The notes beneath the pieces are model-generated. The model searched no databases. It saw only the letters and a list, made by a program, of their open reading frames with translations, and had not been told where the DNA came from. Made by a program: the position numbers and the translations under genes. DNA of 57,977 nt from Burkholderiaceae bacterium (lineage in GTDB: Bacteria > Pseudomonadota > Gammaproteobacteria > Burkholderiales > Burkholderiaceae_C), in NCBI GenBank assembly GCA_016790175.1, contig JAEUPI010000007.1:1-57977 (forward strand), read 5' to 3'. Position 1 is the stretch's first letter. Every line of letters begins with the position of its first letter. This document shows positions 26,686 to 37,697 of this stretch, piece by piece.

Positions 26686-28098
26686 ATGGCAGAGATGAAG
26701 GAAGCTCCCGCCGGCGCATCGGCGCTCGTGAAGACGACGGTGTGGTTGCAGAACCGTTTCCCGACGATCTTCGACGAGTACCGGAAGCACATGTCCGAGT
26801 ACTACGCGCCGAAGAACTTCAACGTCTGGTACTTCTTCGGTTCGCTGGCGATGCTGGTGCTGGTGATCCAGATCGTGACCGGCATCTTCCTGACCATGCA
26901 CTACAAGCCCGACGCGGCGACCGCGTTCGCCTCGGTCGAGTACATCATGCGCGAGGTGCCCGGCGGCTGGATCATCCGCTACATGCACTCCACCGGTGCC
27001 AGCGCCTTCTTCATCGTCGTGTACCTGCACATGTACCGCGGCCTCATCTACGGCAGCTACCGCAAGCCGCGCGAGCTGGTGTGGATCTTCGGCTGCGCGA
27101 TCTTCCTGTGCCTGATGGCCGAGGCCTTCTTCGGCTATCTGCTGCCGTGGGGCCAGATGAGCTACTGGGGCGCGCAGGTGATCGTGAACCTGTTTGCCGC
27201 GGTGCCGTTCATCGGGCCGGATCTGGCGCTGCTGATCCGCGGCGACTACGTGGTGGGCGACGCGACGCTGAACCGCTTCTTCGCCTTCCATGTGATCGCC
27301 GTGCCGCTGGTGCTGCTGGGACTGGTGGTGGCGCACCTGCTGGCGTTGCACGACGTGGGCTCGAACAACCCCGACGGCGTCGACATCAAGGCCAAAAAGG
27401 ATGCGCAGGGCCGGCCGCTCGACGGCATTGCCTTCCATCCGTACTACACGGTGCACGACATGCTGGGCGTCGGCGTGTTCCTGATGATCTTCTGCGCCAT
27501 CATGTTCTTCGCGCCGGAGCTGGGCGGCTACTTCCTCGAATACAACAACTTCATTCCGGCCGACCCGCTGAAGACGCCGGCCCATATTGCGCCGGTGTGG
27601 TACTTCACGCCGTTCTACACGATCCTGCGCGCGACGACCGACCCGATGGTCAACGCGCTGTGCGTGCTGATCGGCCTGGCGGCGCTGTGGAACCTGGTTG
27701 CGGGCAAGGCGTCGGGCATGCTGAGGATCGGCCTGCTCGTCGCCGCCGCGGTGCTGATCGCGCTGATGAAGACCTTCGATGCCAAGTTCTGGGGCGTCGT
27801 GCTGATGGGCGGCGCGGTGATCATCCTGTTCTTCCTGCCCTGGCTCGACCAGAGCCCGGTCAAGTCGATTCGCTACCGGCCGGGTTGGCACAAGCTCGTG
27901 CTGGCGGTATTCGTGGTGGCGTTCCTGATCCTCGGCTACCAAGGTGTGCAACCTGCGGCACCCAGCGGCTCGGCGCTGGAGCTGCTGTCGCAGGCCTGCA
28001 CGCTGATCTACTTCGGCTTCTTCCTGCTGATGCCGTGGTGGTCGACCTGGGGCACCTTCAAGCCGGTGCCCGAGCGCGTGACCTTCGCACCGCACTGA
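26686..28098 (+). CDS. petB: ubiquinol-cytochrome c reductase cytochrome b
   Basis: Quinol-oxidising, haem-b-binding core of the bc1 complex in the inner membrane. 470 aa, the long form common in betaproteobacteria. The b-haem His pairs are in the second and fourth helices (YMHSTGASAFFIVVYLHMYR and FAFHVIAVPLVLLGLVVAHL). The Qo-site PEWY-type motif is present as TPAHIAPVWYFTPFY. The additional C-terminal TM part (after about residue 360) corresponds to the bacterial extension. It starts 64 nt after petA and is followed 16 nt later by petC. Confidence 0.96.
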   Translation: MAEMKEAPAGASALVKTTVWLQNRFPTIFDEYRKHMSEYYAPKNFNVWYFFGSLAMLVLVIQIVTGIFLTMHYKPDAATAFASVEYIMREVPGGWIIRYMHSTGASAFFIVVYLHMYRGLIYGSYRKPRELVWIFGCAIFLCLMAEAFFGYLLPWGQMSYWGAQVIVNLFAAVPFIGPDLALLIRGDYVVGDATLNRFFAFHVIAVPLVLLGLVVAHLLALHDVGSNNPDGVDIKAKKDAQGRPLDGIAFHPYYTVHDMLGVGVFLMIFCAIMFFAPELGGYFLEYNNFIPADPLKTPAHIAPVWYFTPFYTILRATTDPMVNALCVLIGLAALWNLVAGKASGMLRIGLLVAAAVLIALMKTFDAKFWGVVLMGGAVIILFFLPWLDQSPVKSIRYRPGWHKLVLAVFVVAFLILGYQGVQPAAPSGSALELLSQACTLIYFGFFLLMPWWSTWGTFKPVPERVTFAPH

Positions 28099-28114
28099 GC
28101 CGGGAGACGCCAAG

Positions 28115-28876
28115 ATGAAGAAGATCCTCGCCTGCCTGCTCGCCGCATTGACGTTCTCCGCCTGGGGATCCGAAGCCGGCCCGCCGCTCGACCGCTTTCC
28201 GAAGCAGCGCCTGACCGACCTGGCCGCGCTGCAGAACGGCGCCAAGCTGTTCGTCAACTACTGTCTGAATTGCCATGCGGCCGCGTCGATGCGCTACAAC
28301 CGCATGACCGAACTCGGCCTCACCGAAGACCAGATCAAGAAGAACCTGGTGTTCGCCGCCGAGAAGGTGGGCGAGACGATGAAGGTCTCGCTGGATCCCA
28401 AGCAGGGCAAGGACTGGTTCGGCGCGGCTCCGCCCGATCTGAGCGTGATCGCGCGTTCGCGGGCCAGCGGCGGCGGCAGCGGCGCCGACTATCTCTATAC
28501 CTACATGCGCACGTTCTACCGCGACGACACCAAGGCCACCGGCTGGAACAACCTGGTGTTCCCCAGCGTTGCGATGCCGCATGTGTTGTGGGAACTGCAG
28601 GGCCAGCAGCGCGCGGTGTTCGTCGAGGCACCGGATCCGCACGACCCGAAGAAGACGGTACACATGTTCAACGGCTTCGAGACCCTCACCAAGGGCACGC
28701 TGGACAAGGCCGCCTACGACGGCGCGGTGGCCGATCTGGTGGCCTATCTGCAGTGGATGGGTGAACCGGCCCAGAACCAGCGCATCCGCATCGGTGTGTG
28801 GGTGCTGGTGTTCCTCGCCGTCTTCACCGTGATCGCGTGGCGCCTCAACGCGGCATTCTGGAAAGACATCAAGTAA
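28115..28876 (+). CDS. petC: ubiquinol-cytochrome c reductase cytochrome c1
   Basis: Periplasmic c-type haem subunit that passes electrons from the Rieske centre to cytochrome c. 253 aa: signal peptide (MKKILACLLAALTFSAWGSE), haem-binding CLNCHAA near residue 50, probable Met axial ligand in FPSVAMPHVLWE, and a C-terminal TM anchor (WVLVFLAVFTVIAWRL). Last gene of petABC, followed by a strong intrinsic terminator. Confidence 0.95.
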   Translation: MKKILACLLAALTFSAWGSEAGPPLDRFPKQRLTDLAALQNGAKLFVNYCLNCHAAASMRYNRMTELGLTEDQIKKNLVFAAEKVGETMKVSLDPKQGKDWFGAAPPDLSVIARSRASGGGSGADYLYTYMRTFYRDDTKATGWNNLVFPSVAMPHVLWELQGQQRAVFVEAPDPHDPKKTVHMFNGFETLTKGTLDKAAYDGAVADLVAYLQWMGEPAQNQRIRIGVWVLVFLAVFTVIAWRLNAAFWKDIK

Positions 28877-28915
28877 GCCTGAGCCGGCCGTCTGGCGCGC
28901 GGCGCCCGGACGCTC

Positions 28916-28950
28916 ACGCAGCGCGCGGCTCGGACGGGCGCTGCGTTTTT
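28916..28950 (+). terminator. intrinsic terminator after petABC
   Basis: Perfect 9-bp stem ACGCAGCGC/GCGCTGCGT (28916-28924 and 28938-28946) followed by a run of T (28946-28950), 40 nt after the petC stop and before sspA. Confidence 0.85.
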
Positions 28951-28982
28951 CGTTCTGATTCGAAGCTGGGAGCCTCCACACC

Positions 28983-29594
28983 ATGATGGTGCTTTACTCC
29001 GGAACCACTTGCCCCTACTCGCACCGGTGCCGGTTCGTGCTGTTCGAGAAGGGCATGGACTTCGAGATCCGCGATGTCGACCTGTTCGCCAAGCCGGAAG
29101 ACATCGCGTTGATGAACCCGTACAACGAGGTGCCGATTCTCGTCGAGCGCGACCTGATCCTGTACGAGTCGCACATCATCAACGAGTACATCGACGAGCG
29201 CTTTCCGCATCCGCAGCTGATGCCGGGGGACCCCGTGGCGCGGGCGCGGGTGCGCCTGTTCCTGCTCAACTTCGAGAAGGAGCTGTTCGCGCACGTAAAC
29301 GTGCTCGAAAGCCGCGGCATCAAGCCCACAGACAAGCAAATGGAGCGCGCCCGCTCGCAGATCCGCGACCGGCTGACGCAGCTGGCGCCGATCTTTCTGA
29401 AGAATCGCTTCATGCTTGGCGATGACTTCTCGATGCTCGACGTGGCGATCGCGCCGCTGCTGTGGCGGCTCGACTTCTACGGCATCGACATGTCGAAGAA
29501 CGCGGCGCCGCTGCTCAAGTACGCCGAGCGCATCTTCTCGCGCCCGGCCTACATCGAGGCGCTGACGCCGTCCGAGAAGGTGATGCGCAAGTAA
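28983..29594 (+). CDS. sspA: stringent starvation protein A (GST fold)
   Basis: RNA-polymerase-associated protein with a glutathione S-transferase fold that affects promoter choice during stress. 203 aa. The N-terminal thioredoxin-like half begins VLYSGTTCPYSHRCRFVLF; EVPILVERDLILYESHIINE and YIDERFPHPQLMPGDP are the typical SspA linker segments; the helical C-terminal half follows. Paired with sspB 20 nt downstream, the usual order after petABC in proteobacteria. Confidence 0.94.
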   Translation: MMVLYSGTTCPYSHRCRFVLFEKGMDFEIRDVDLFAKPEDIALMNPYNEVPILVERDLILYESHIINEYIDERFPHPQLMPGDPVARARVRLFLLNFEKELFAHVNVLESRGIKPTDKQMERARSQIRDRLTQLAPIFLKNRFMLGDDFSMLDVAIAPLLWRLDFYGIDMSKNAAPLLKYAERIFSRPAYIEALTPSEKVMRK

Positions 29595-29614
29595 GGCGCG
29601 CGTCGGCGACCGCC

Positions 29615-30151
29615 ATGAGCAAGCCAACGGAATCCGCCGGGCAGGGCAGCTCCACGCGGCCGTACCTGATCCGCGCGCTGCACGACTGGTGCACCGACAA
29701 CGGCTTCACGCCCTACGTGGCGGTCTTCGTCGACCGCGGCGTGCAGGTGCCGATGGAGTACGTGAAGAACAACGAGATCGTGCTCAACGTCGGTTTCGAG
29801 GCCACCAGCGGCCTGAAGCTCGGCAACGACACCATCGAGTTCAAGGCGCGCTTCGGTGGCGTGGCACGCGACATCATCGTGCCGGTCGATCATGTGGTGG
29901 CCATCTACGCGCGGGAGAACGGGCAGGGCATGGCGTTTCCCGCGCCGACGGCCGACGGTGCCGACACCGGGCCGGCTGCCCTCGAGCCCCGTGCCGAACC
30001 GGCAGGCCGCGGTCTGCGCCTGGCCTCGAGCGACGACGAAACGCAGCCAGCGGCGCCTGCACCCGCCCCGCGTGCGGTGCCCGAACGCCCGGAGCCCGAG
30101 CCACCCGAGGGCCCCAGCCCGACACGCCCGACGCTCAAGCGGGTGAAGTGA
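29615..30151 (+). CDS. sspB: ClpXP protease specificity-enhancing factor SspB
   Basis: Adaptor that delivers SsrA-tagged proteins to ClpXP. 178 aa from ATG 29615. The peptide-binding domain spans residues about 14-115 (RPYLIRALHDWCTDNGFTPY, YVKNNEIVLNVGFEA, FGGVARDIIVPVDHVVAIYA). A disordered Pro/Glu/Ala-rich linker of about 45 residues leads to a basic C-terminal tail (RPTLKRVK), which corresponds to the ClpX-docking XB module. Directly before tRNA-Thr. Confidence 0.93.
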   Translation: MSKPTESAGQGSSTRPYLIRALHDWCTDNGFTPYVAVFVDRGVQVPMEYVKNNEIVLNVGFEATSGLKLGNDTIEFKARFGGVARDIIVPVDHVVAIYARENGQGMAFPAPTADGADTGPAALEPRAEPAGRGLRLASSDDETQPAAPAPAPRAVPERPEPEPPEGPSPTRPTLKRVK

Positions 30152-30161
30152 TCGCGCGCCC

Positions 30162-30167
30162 TACAAT
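30162..30167 (+). promoter_or_regulatory. possible -10 box (TACAAT) of tRNA-Thr
   Basis: TACAAT 12 nt upstream of the tRNA 5' end. The -35 position falls inside the sspB 3' end and is poor. Confidence 0.35.
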
Positions 30168-30179
30168 TTCGGCGATGTT

Positions 30180-30255
30180 GCCGGCTTAGCTCAGTTGGTA
30201 GAGCAACCGCCTTGTAAGCGGTAGGTCATCTGTTCGAGTCAGATAGTCGGCACCA
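30180..30255 (+). tRNA. tRNA-Thr (anticodon TGT)
   Basis: 76 nt with encoded CCA. Acceptor stem GCCGGCT pairs with AGTCGGC (one G-T). D-arm TTAGCTCAGTTGGTAGAGC; anticodon stem ACCGC/GCGGT around loop CTTGTAA gives anticodon TGT, reading ACA. T-loop TTCGAGT is normal. Discriminator base is A. Confidence 0.97.
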
Positions 30256-30285
30256 GCCCGCCAGACATCGGCCGCGGCCCGCGCG

Positions 30286-30591
30286 TCAGCGCGGAAGCAC
30301 TTTGACACGGATCGGCAGATCCGTGAATTTGCCCTCGATCAGCGAGGCACGCAGCTGCGGCACGAGTTGACGCAATTTGGCAGCCACTGCGGGGCTCTCG
30401 GCCAGTAAAGTCCAGCCGTCGGCGTCGACCGGGCCGCTGTGCACGTGAGCCGCCAATTCACCGGGCAGCAGCGACCGGATGCCGTCGAGCCGTCGACGCG
30501 ATTCGTGCAAGCGTTCGGTCAGGCGTGAGAGGGGTTCACTCGCACGCAGGGCACTGGCCAGCGGTGACACGTTGCGCGCATAGACAGGCAT
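30286..30591 (-). CDS. dciA: DciA/DUF721-family protein
   Basis: 101 aa from ATG 30591. DUF721 proteins include DciA, a loader or partner of the replicative helicase DnaB in bacteria without DnaC. LAAHVHSGPVDADGWTLLAE and SPAVAAKLRQLVPQLRASLI match the DUF721 core, and the end FTDLPIRVKVLPR is typical. Position beside an M23 peptidase gene and secA is the usual betaproteobacterial arrangement. The start codon lies only 16 nt from that of the divergent M23 gene, so its promoter must lie inside the neighbour. No strong ribosome site is visible; reading could begin slightly further in. Confidence 0.72.
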   Translation of the reverse strand: MPVYARNVSPLASALRASEPLSRLTERLHESRRRLDGIRSLLPGELAAHVHSGPVDADGWTLLAESPAVAAKLRQLVPQLRASLIEGKFTDLPIRVKVLPR

Positions 30592-30607
30592 GGCAAGGAG
30601 TGTAGCG

Positions 30608-31807
30608 ATGCAGATCCTGATCACCGACTCGAGCCTGGTCCGCACGCGGGCGCTGCATTTCAAGCGCTGGCAGCTGGCCCTGCTGGCGTCGGGCGTGGTG
30701 GCGCTGCTGATGTTGCTCTCTGGGGCCCTGTACCACTTCGTGTTCCTGACCGCCGTGCGCGAAGGCTGGCCGGTCATGAGCCAACTCGTCAAGCTCGTCG
30801 TGCACGACGAACTGGCGCAGCGCGAGCGCTTCATGCGCGAGAACCTCGACGCGATGGCCAGTCGGGTCGGCGAGATGCAGGCCAAGCTCGTGAAGCTCGA
30901 GGCCCTGAGCGAACGGGTGACCGGCATGACCGGCGTGAAGAGCGACGAGCTGAAGGCGCCTTCAGCACGTGCCAAGGCCTCGCCCAGCGGGCCGGGCGGA
31001 CAGGGCGGGCCGTTCGTGCCCCTGGAGCGTCCGACGCTGAAGGAACTGGGCGAGGCGCTGAGCCGGCTCGACGAACGCGTGGATCTCGGCAGCGACCTCT
31101 TCACGCTGGCCGAGTCGCGCCTGTTCGAAGCGCGTCTGCAGTCGTTGTTGATCCCGAGCAGTCCGCCGGTGGAGGGGCACGTCGGCTCCGGCTTCGGCAT
31201 GCGCACCGACCCCATCACCGGTCGCCTGGCCTTGCACACCGGGCTCGACTTTCCGGCCGACATCGGCACGCCGATCCACGCCGCGGCTGGCGGCATGGTG
31301 GTGGTGAGTCACAACCATGCCGCGTATGGCCGGCTGCTCGAGATCGATCATGGCAATTCGCTGATCACGCGCTACGCGCATGCCTCCAAGCTGCTCGTCA
31401 GCAATGGCGAAATGGTCAAGCGGGGGCAGAAGATCGCCGAGGTGGGCAGCTCCGGCCGGTCCACCGGGCCGCACCTGCACTTCGAGGTGTTGGTGGCCGG
31501 CGTGCCGCAGAACCCCACGCGATTCCTGGCCGGCAAGGGCAAGGCCGGCGCTGCGCCACTCGTGGCCGACGTGAGCACTGTCCTCGCGCAACGACGGCCG
31601 CTGCCGTCGGTCCGATCGGCCGATGCGGACCCGGCCACTCCGCAAGCGAAGCCCCGGCGCGAGCGGCGCACGCCGACGGCTGCCGGCGACGGCGCCTTGT
31701 CGGCGGCGCCCGTTGCAGCTGTCAACGCGCCTGCATCGGACGGCGGGTCGGCGCCAGCACTGGGCGGCGCCACGCCGATGCCGACATCGGGCGACGAGAC
31801 GCCCTAG
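30608..31807 (+). CDS. M23 (LytM) family metallopeptidase
   Basis: Envelope peptidase that cuts, or regulates cutting of, peptidoglycan cross-bridges. 399 aa from ATG 30608, chosen for AAGGAG at 30594-30599. One N-terminal TM helix (about residues 24-45), a coiled-coil stretch (about 70-105), then the LytM domain: LALHTGLDFPADIGTPIHAA with metal His and Asp, RLLEIDHGNSLITRYAHASK and TGPHLHFEVLV. All zinc ligands appear present, so it may be active. The C-terminal 100 residues are Ala/Pro/Ser-rich. It lies 198 nt upstream of secA. Confidence 0.88.
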   Translation: MQILITDSSLVRTRALHFKRWQLALLASGVVALLMLLSGALYHFVFLTAVREGWPVMSQLVKLVVHDELAQRERFMRENLDAMASRVGEMQAKLVKLEALSERVTGMTGVKSDELKAPSARAKASPSGPGGQGGPFVPLERPTLKELGEALSRLDERVDLGSDLFTLAESRLFEARLQSLLIPSSPPVEGHVGSGFGMRTDPITGRLALHTGLDFPADIGTPIHAAAGGMVVVSHNHAAYGRLLEIDHGNSLITRYAHASKLLVSNGEMVKRGQKIAEVGSSGRSTGPHLHFEVLVAGVPQNPTRFLAGKGKAGAAPLVADVSTVLAQRRPLPSVRSADADPATPQAKPRRERRTPTAAGDGALSAAPVAAVNAPASDGGSAPALGGATPMPTSGDETP

Positions 31808-31872
31808 ACCGACCACCCCGGCCACACTGTCGCGCCGAGGGCCGCAGTCGGCGATTGCCTAGCGGGCCCGGT

Positions 31873-31880
31873 GATAAACT
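31873..31880 (+). promoter_or_regulatory. possible extended -10 of secA
   Basis: TGATAAACT (31872-31880) looks like an extended -10 (TG-N-TAAACT) about 125 nt before the secA start. No good -35 is seen. The rest of 31808-32005 is gene-free. Confidence 0.3.
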
Positions 31881-32005
31881 GCCCCGCTTTCGCAGCGGCA
31901 GATGTTCCCGAGGCCGCCAAGCCTTGCCTCGAGGCTTCGCGACCGCCGAGCCGCCCGACGGCGTGAGCCGCGGCGCGGCGCGCCGTCTGCAAACCACGCA
32001 TCCGC

Positions 32006-34762
<2,757 letters not shown>

Positions 34763-34788
34763 AGGCCGATGCCCACGACGGGCGTTTG

Positions 34789-34806
34789 ATCCCGCTCTCA
34801 CGGGAT
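34789..34806. terminator. possible terminator hairpin after secA
   Basis: ATCCCG-CTCTCA-CGGGAT stem-loop 26 nt past the secA stop, without a real T run. Weak evidence. Confidence 0.3.
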
Positions 34807-34896
34807 TGAACCGCCCCCCGGTCGGCCGCAACCCAGCCCCATCGATGTGAACGGCACCGGGTGTCCCGGATGCCGCGACACCCGTCGGGAGCGATG

Positions 34897-36723
34897 ATGA
34901 GCCTTGCAGACTGGACCACCCGATTTTTCGTTGGCCGTGACTCGCCCGACGAGGCGCCGACCGCCGGACCGGCCAGGCGCTCCGTGGCCGACGCTCTGCG
35001 CGACGAACCCACGCTGATGCCCTTGCCCGAATCACTCGTCGGCGGCCGGGTGGGCAACTACCTGATCACCAAACGGCTGGGCGCCGGTGGCGTCGGCGAG
35101 GTCTTCAAGGCCGTCGACGTGATGCTCAAGCGCGAAGTCGCCGTCAAGGTGCTGCGCGACCAACTGGCGGCCGACCCGGCCTTTCTGGCGCGCTTTCGCA
35201 ACGAGGCACGCCTGCAGGCCCAGCTGAATCACCCCAACGTCGCCCGAGTTTTCGCCTTCCTCGAGGAGGCCGAGAAGCCTCTGATGGTGATGGAATACGT
35301 GGCCGGCATCTCGCTGGAAGACTTCGTGCGTTCGGGCGGTCCAGTGCCCGTGGCGCGGGCGCTTCGCATCTTCCGCAGCGCGCTCGAGGGCGTCGACCAC
35401 GCCCACGGCCAAGGTATCGTGCACCGCGACCTCAAGCCGGCCAACATCATGCTCGCCGACAACGGCGAGGTGAAGGTGATGGACTTCGGCATTGCCCGGG
35501 CGCTCGACAGCCAGGAGCAGCTGACGCGCATCGGGCATGTGGCCGGCACCGCCAAGGTCATGTCGCCAGAGCAGATTCGCGGCGAAGGCGCCGACGCGCG
35601 CTCCGACGTCTATTCGCTGGGTATCGTGCTGTACACGCTGCTGGCCGGCCATGCGCCGTTCGACAACGAGAACGACCTCGCGCTGATGCGGGCGCAGCTC
35701 GAGCAGGCGCCGCCGCCGCTGCGAGGCAAGGTCGCCGACCTGCCGCTGGGCGTCGACCTGGCCGTGATGCGCGCGCTCGAGAAGGATCCGGCGGCGCGCT
35801 TCCAGAGCGTTCGCGACTTCGCCACCGCGATCGACGCCTGCCTAGCCGACATGGGTTCGGCGATGCCCGACGCGATCGAAGGGCACGACGAACAGACGGT
35901 GTTGCGAACGATCGTGAATCCGGCGGTTCAGGGCATCGAGCAGCTGTCTCTGCCTGGCGACGTCCGCGACATCGATGCCGCAGCCGATGTGTCGGGTCGA
36001 GGGCGCCAGCTGCCCTGGCTCGGCATCGGCGCCGGAGCCCTGGCACTCGGCGCGGTGGCGGCGGCCGTGGCGTGGATGTGGTCCGAGCTCGAAGTCCCGC
36101 AGGAAAACCACGCCGCACTTGTGGTCAAACCCGCTTCGCCCGCCATCGCCGTGGCCGCGAAGAAGCCCGAACCCATCGCTGCCCCGCTGCCCGCGCCGGC
36201 GGCGTCCCAGATCGCCGTCGCGCCCAAGGCGCCCGAGGCGCCCATGGCGGCCGTGGCGGCCGACGTGCCCGCGGTGACGAGGGTCACCCCGCGATCGCTG
36301 ACCGTCACCCGTCGCGGCGCCGACGGTCAGGCCCTGACCACCGCCGTTCAACCCGGCGAGCGCATCGAACTGCAGCTGGTGACCAGCCACGACGCCCATG
36401 TGTACTGCTATCTGCAGGACGAGCACAAGCGCATCGTGCGCTTCTACCCGAACCGCTTCCAGGGCTCGTCGCTGGTGAAAGCAAACACGCCGCTGGCCCT
36501 GCCGGGTGGCATGCGCTTCGAGATCATCGCCAATGCGCAGAAATTGCCGGAGACGGTGGCCTGCTTCGCCAGCGAACGTGACGTCTGGGGCCAACTGCCG
36601 GCCGCGGTGCTCGGCAGCGACTTCGACAAGCTCGCGGTCGGTTCGCTCGACGAACTGAAGAGCGCGTTCGCGCGTGTGACCGGCAACTCGCTTGCGCAGG
36701 CCAGCTTCCAGGTGCAGTTCTAG
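34897..36723 (+). CDS. membrane Ser/Thr protein kinase with periplasmic DUF4384 domain
   Basis: Hanks-type kinase spanning the inner membrane. 608 aa from ATG 34897, chosen over ATG 34894 because GGGAG (34887-34891) is better spaced. Kinase domain about residues 54-315: glycine loop LGAGGVGEVF, VAVK Lys84, HRDLKPANI (catalytic Asp178), DFG 196-198 and the APE-like MSPEQ. A TM helix (about 373-394) leads to an Ala/Pro linker and a DUF4384 domain (about 462-570; GERIELQLVTSHDAHVYCYL, RIVRFYPNRFQG), which would lie in the periplasm and could sense the envelope. First gene of the secretion locus; a PP2C phosphatase and an FHA protein nearby are its likely partners. All catalytic residues are present. 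Confidence 0.9.
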   Translation: MSLADWTTRFFVGRDSPDEAPTAGPARRSVADALRDEPTLMPLPESLVGGRVGNYLITKRLGAGGVGEVFKAVDVMLKREVAVKVLRDQLAADPAFLARFRNEARLQAQLNHPNVARVFAFLEEAEKPLMVMEYVAGISLEDFVRSGGPVPVARALRIFRSALEGVDHAHGQGIVHRDLKPANIMLADNGEVKVMDFGIARALDSQEQLTRIGHVAGTAKVMSPEQIRGEGADARSDVYSLGIVLYTLLAGHAPFDNENDLALMRAQLEQAPPPLRGKVADLPLGVDLAVMRALEKDPAARFQSVRDFATAIDACLADMGSAMPDAIEGHDEQTVLRTIVNPAVQGIEQLSLPGDVRDIDAAADVSGRGRQLPWLGIGAGALALGAVAAAVAWMWSELEVPQENHAALVVKPASPAIAVAAKKPEPIAAPLPAPAASQIAVAPKAPEAPMAAVAADVPAVTRVTPRSLTVTRRGADGQALTTAVQPGERIELQLVTSHDAHVYCYLQDEHKRIVRFYPNRFQGSSLVKANTPLALPGGMRFEIIANAQKLPETVACFASERDVWGQLPAAVLGSDFDKLAVGSLDELKSAFARVTGNSLAQASFQVQF

Positions 36724-37083
36724 CGTCTGCGAGTGGACGATTCGCGCTGACCTGCGCTCCGTTGCAGGGTCTCGCCCATCGGGCCAGGTTAGCCCACCAG
36801 GGCGCAGGCGGGTGTTGTCCCGCTTTCCTGGGCGGCCTGAACCGGTTGCACGCTGCGCCGACACATGCGCGCGCGGCCACGCCCCGGCGCTCGGTGCGCC
36901 CAGGGGCTACCGCGCGTGTTCGCCCCCCTAGGACATCTGTTCCCAAACGCCATTGCCGCTCGCATCATGTTTTTCTTTGAACGGTTCTCGGTGTGGACGC
37001 AACAGAAGGGACGAGCAGCACACAAAGCGCTCGAATCCAAGTCTCAAGTTCTTCAACTCTCCCTCTCTCACTAGGAGCCTCAC
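36724..37083. other. gene-free stretch before the first GG-leader gene
   Basis: 360 nt without a convincing ORF. The first 200 nt show nothing recognisable. From about 36934 it is homologous to the sequence before the second GG-leader gene (from 37558), with a shared block CATTGCCGC(T/C)CGCATCAT followed by TTTGAACGG, probably promoter or 5' leader. No standard sigma70 spacing fits both copies. Confidence 0.5.
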
Positions 37084-37371
37084 ATGCAGATCAAAGACCT
37101 CTCGCAAGCCCGCGAACTGACCGCCGAAGAGCAAGCTGCCGTCGAAGGCGGCACCCGCGGTGGCCTGATTGACCTCGCCCTCCAGCGCGACAGCGTCAAG
37201 CAATCCAACGTCGAGTCCTTCCAGGGCAATGAACAGTCGCAAACGTTCGGCATGAACTTCATGACCGGCGCGGACCTGAGCGGCGCCAAGAACGTCTACA
37301 CGCCCGTCAACGTCAGCCTCGACCAAGACGCCAACAACGACAACACCGTCGACGTCGACCAGAAGCGCTGA
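37084..37371 (+). CDS. double-glycine-leader secreted protein, copy 1
   Basis: 95 aa. AGGAG (37073-37077) precedes the ATG. Leader residues 1-23 run MQIKDLSQARELTAEEQAAV then EGG: helical, acidic and ending in Gly-Gly, the cleavage signal of C39 peptidase ABC exporters. The predicted mature protein has 72 residues starting TRGGLID. It has no Cys, few aromatic residues, many Asn, Gln, Asp, Ser and Val, and a C-terminus with alternating polar/Val pattern (YTPVNVSLDQDAN). This is unlike lanthipeptides or Cys-bridged class II bacteriocins. The partner exporter is encoded at 39315-42374. Function unknown: an extracellular structural or adhesive product is inferred from composition. No known family is recognised beyond the leader. 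Confidence 0.82.
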   Translation: MQIKDLSQARELTAEEQAAVEGGTRGGLIDLALQRDSVKQSNVESFQGNEQSQTFGMNFMTGADLSGAKNVYTPVNVSLDQDANNDNTVDVDQKR

Positions 37372-37697
37372 GCCGAAAGTCGAGTAGTCAGGCCGGAGGC
37401 CCCAAGGCCTCCGGCCATTTGCCGTTGGACAACGCACGCTGCCACCGACCCGAGTCAACCGGCCGTGGTAACCCCGCCGGCGGATCCCCAAAAGATCGAT
37501 GATCGATCGTGCCCCGCGCCGGGTGCCCCGCGCCGCCGTGGGCGTTTGCCCCAAGCCCATCAGTTTCCGAACTTCATTGCCGCCCGCATCATTTTGTTTG
37601 AACGGCTCTCGCGGCGGCGGCAACTCAAGGTTCGAGCAGCAAGCAAATGCTCGAGTCCAAGTCCCAAACCCTCCCACTTCCTTCCCAGGAGATTCAC
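37372..37697. other. gene-free stretch between the two near-identical GG-leader genes
   Basis: 326 nt. It contains a hairpin (37391-37416), a 3' flank shared with copy 2 up to about 37453, about 100 nt with nothing recognisable, and from 37558 the upstream region of copy 2, homologous to that of copy 1. In-frame codons before the ATG at 37698 (from 37647) look like leader RNA rather than protein. Confidence 0.5.
37391..37416 (+). terminator. hairpin after GG-leader gene 1 (terminator or attenuator)
   Basis: Perfect 11-bp stem GGCCGGAGGCC/GGCCTCCGGCC with loop CCAA, 19 nt after the stop. The following bases (ATTTGCC) give only a short T run, so partial read-through or an mRNA-stabilising role is possible. 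Confidence 0.6.

Larger units (their letters stand above)
36934..37453 (+). repeat. tandem duplication unit, copy 1
   Basis: Unit of about 520 nt with upstream region, GG-leader gene, hairpin and 3' flank. Copy 2 is at 37558-38063. The coding core is nearly identical while the flanks differ clearly. Confidence 0.85.

Noticed and set aside
35842..36864. Minus-strand open frame over the 3' part of the kinase gene
   Set aside because: Antisense to a complete kinase-DUF4384 gene; repetitive Arg/Gly/His translation without domain.
36724..37083. Short open frames before the first GG-leader gene
   Set aside because: Arg/Pro-rich translations, no ribosome site, and the frame is not conserved in the homologous region before copy 2.
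37647..37697. Earlier ATG for the second GG-leader gene
   Set aside because: Would add 17 residues not present in copy 1; AGGAG lies before the ATG at 37698 and the leader alignment supports that start.
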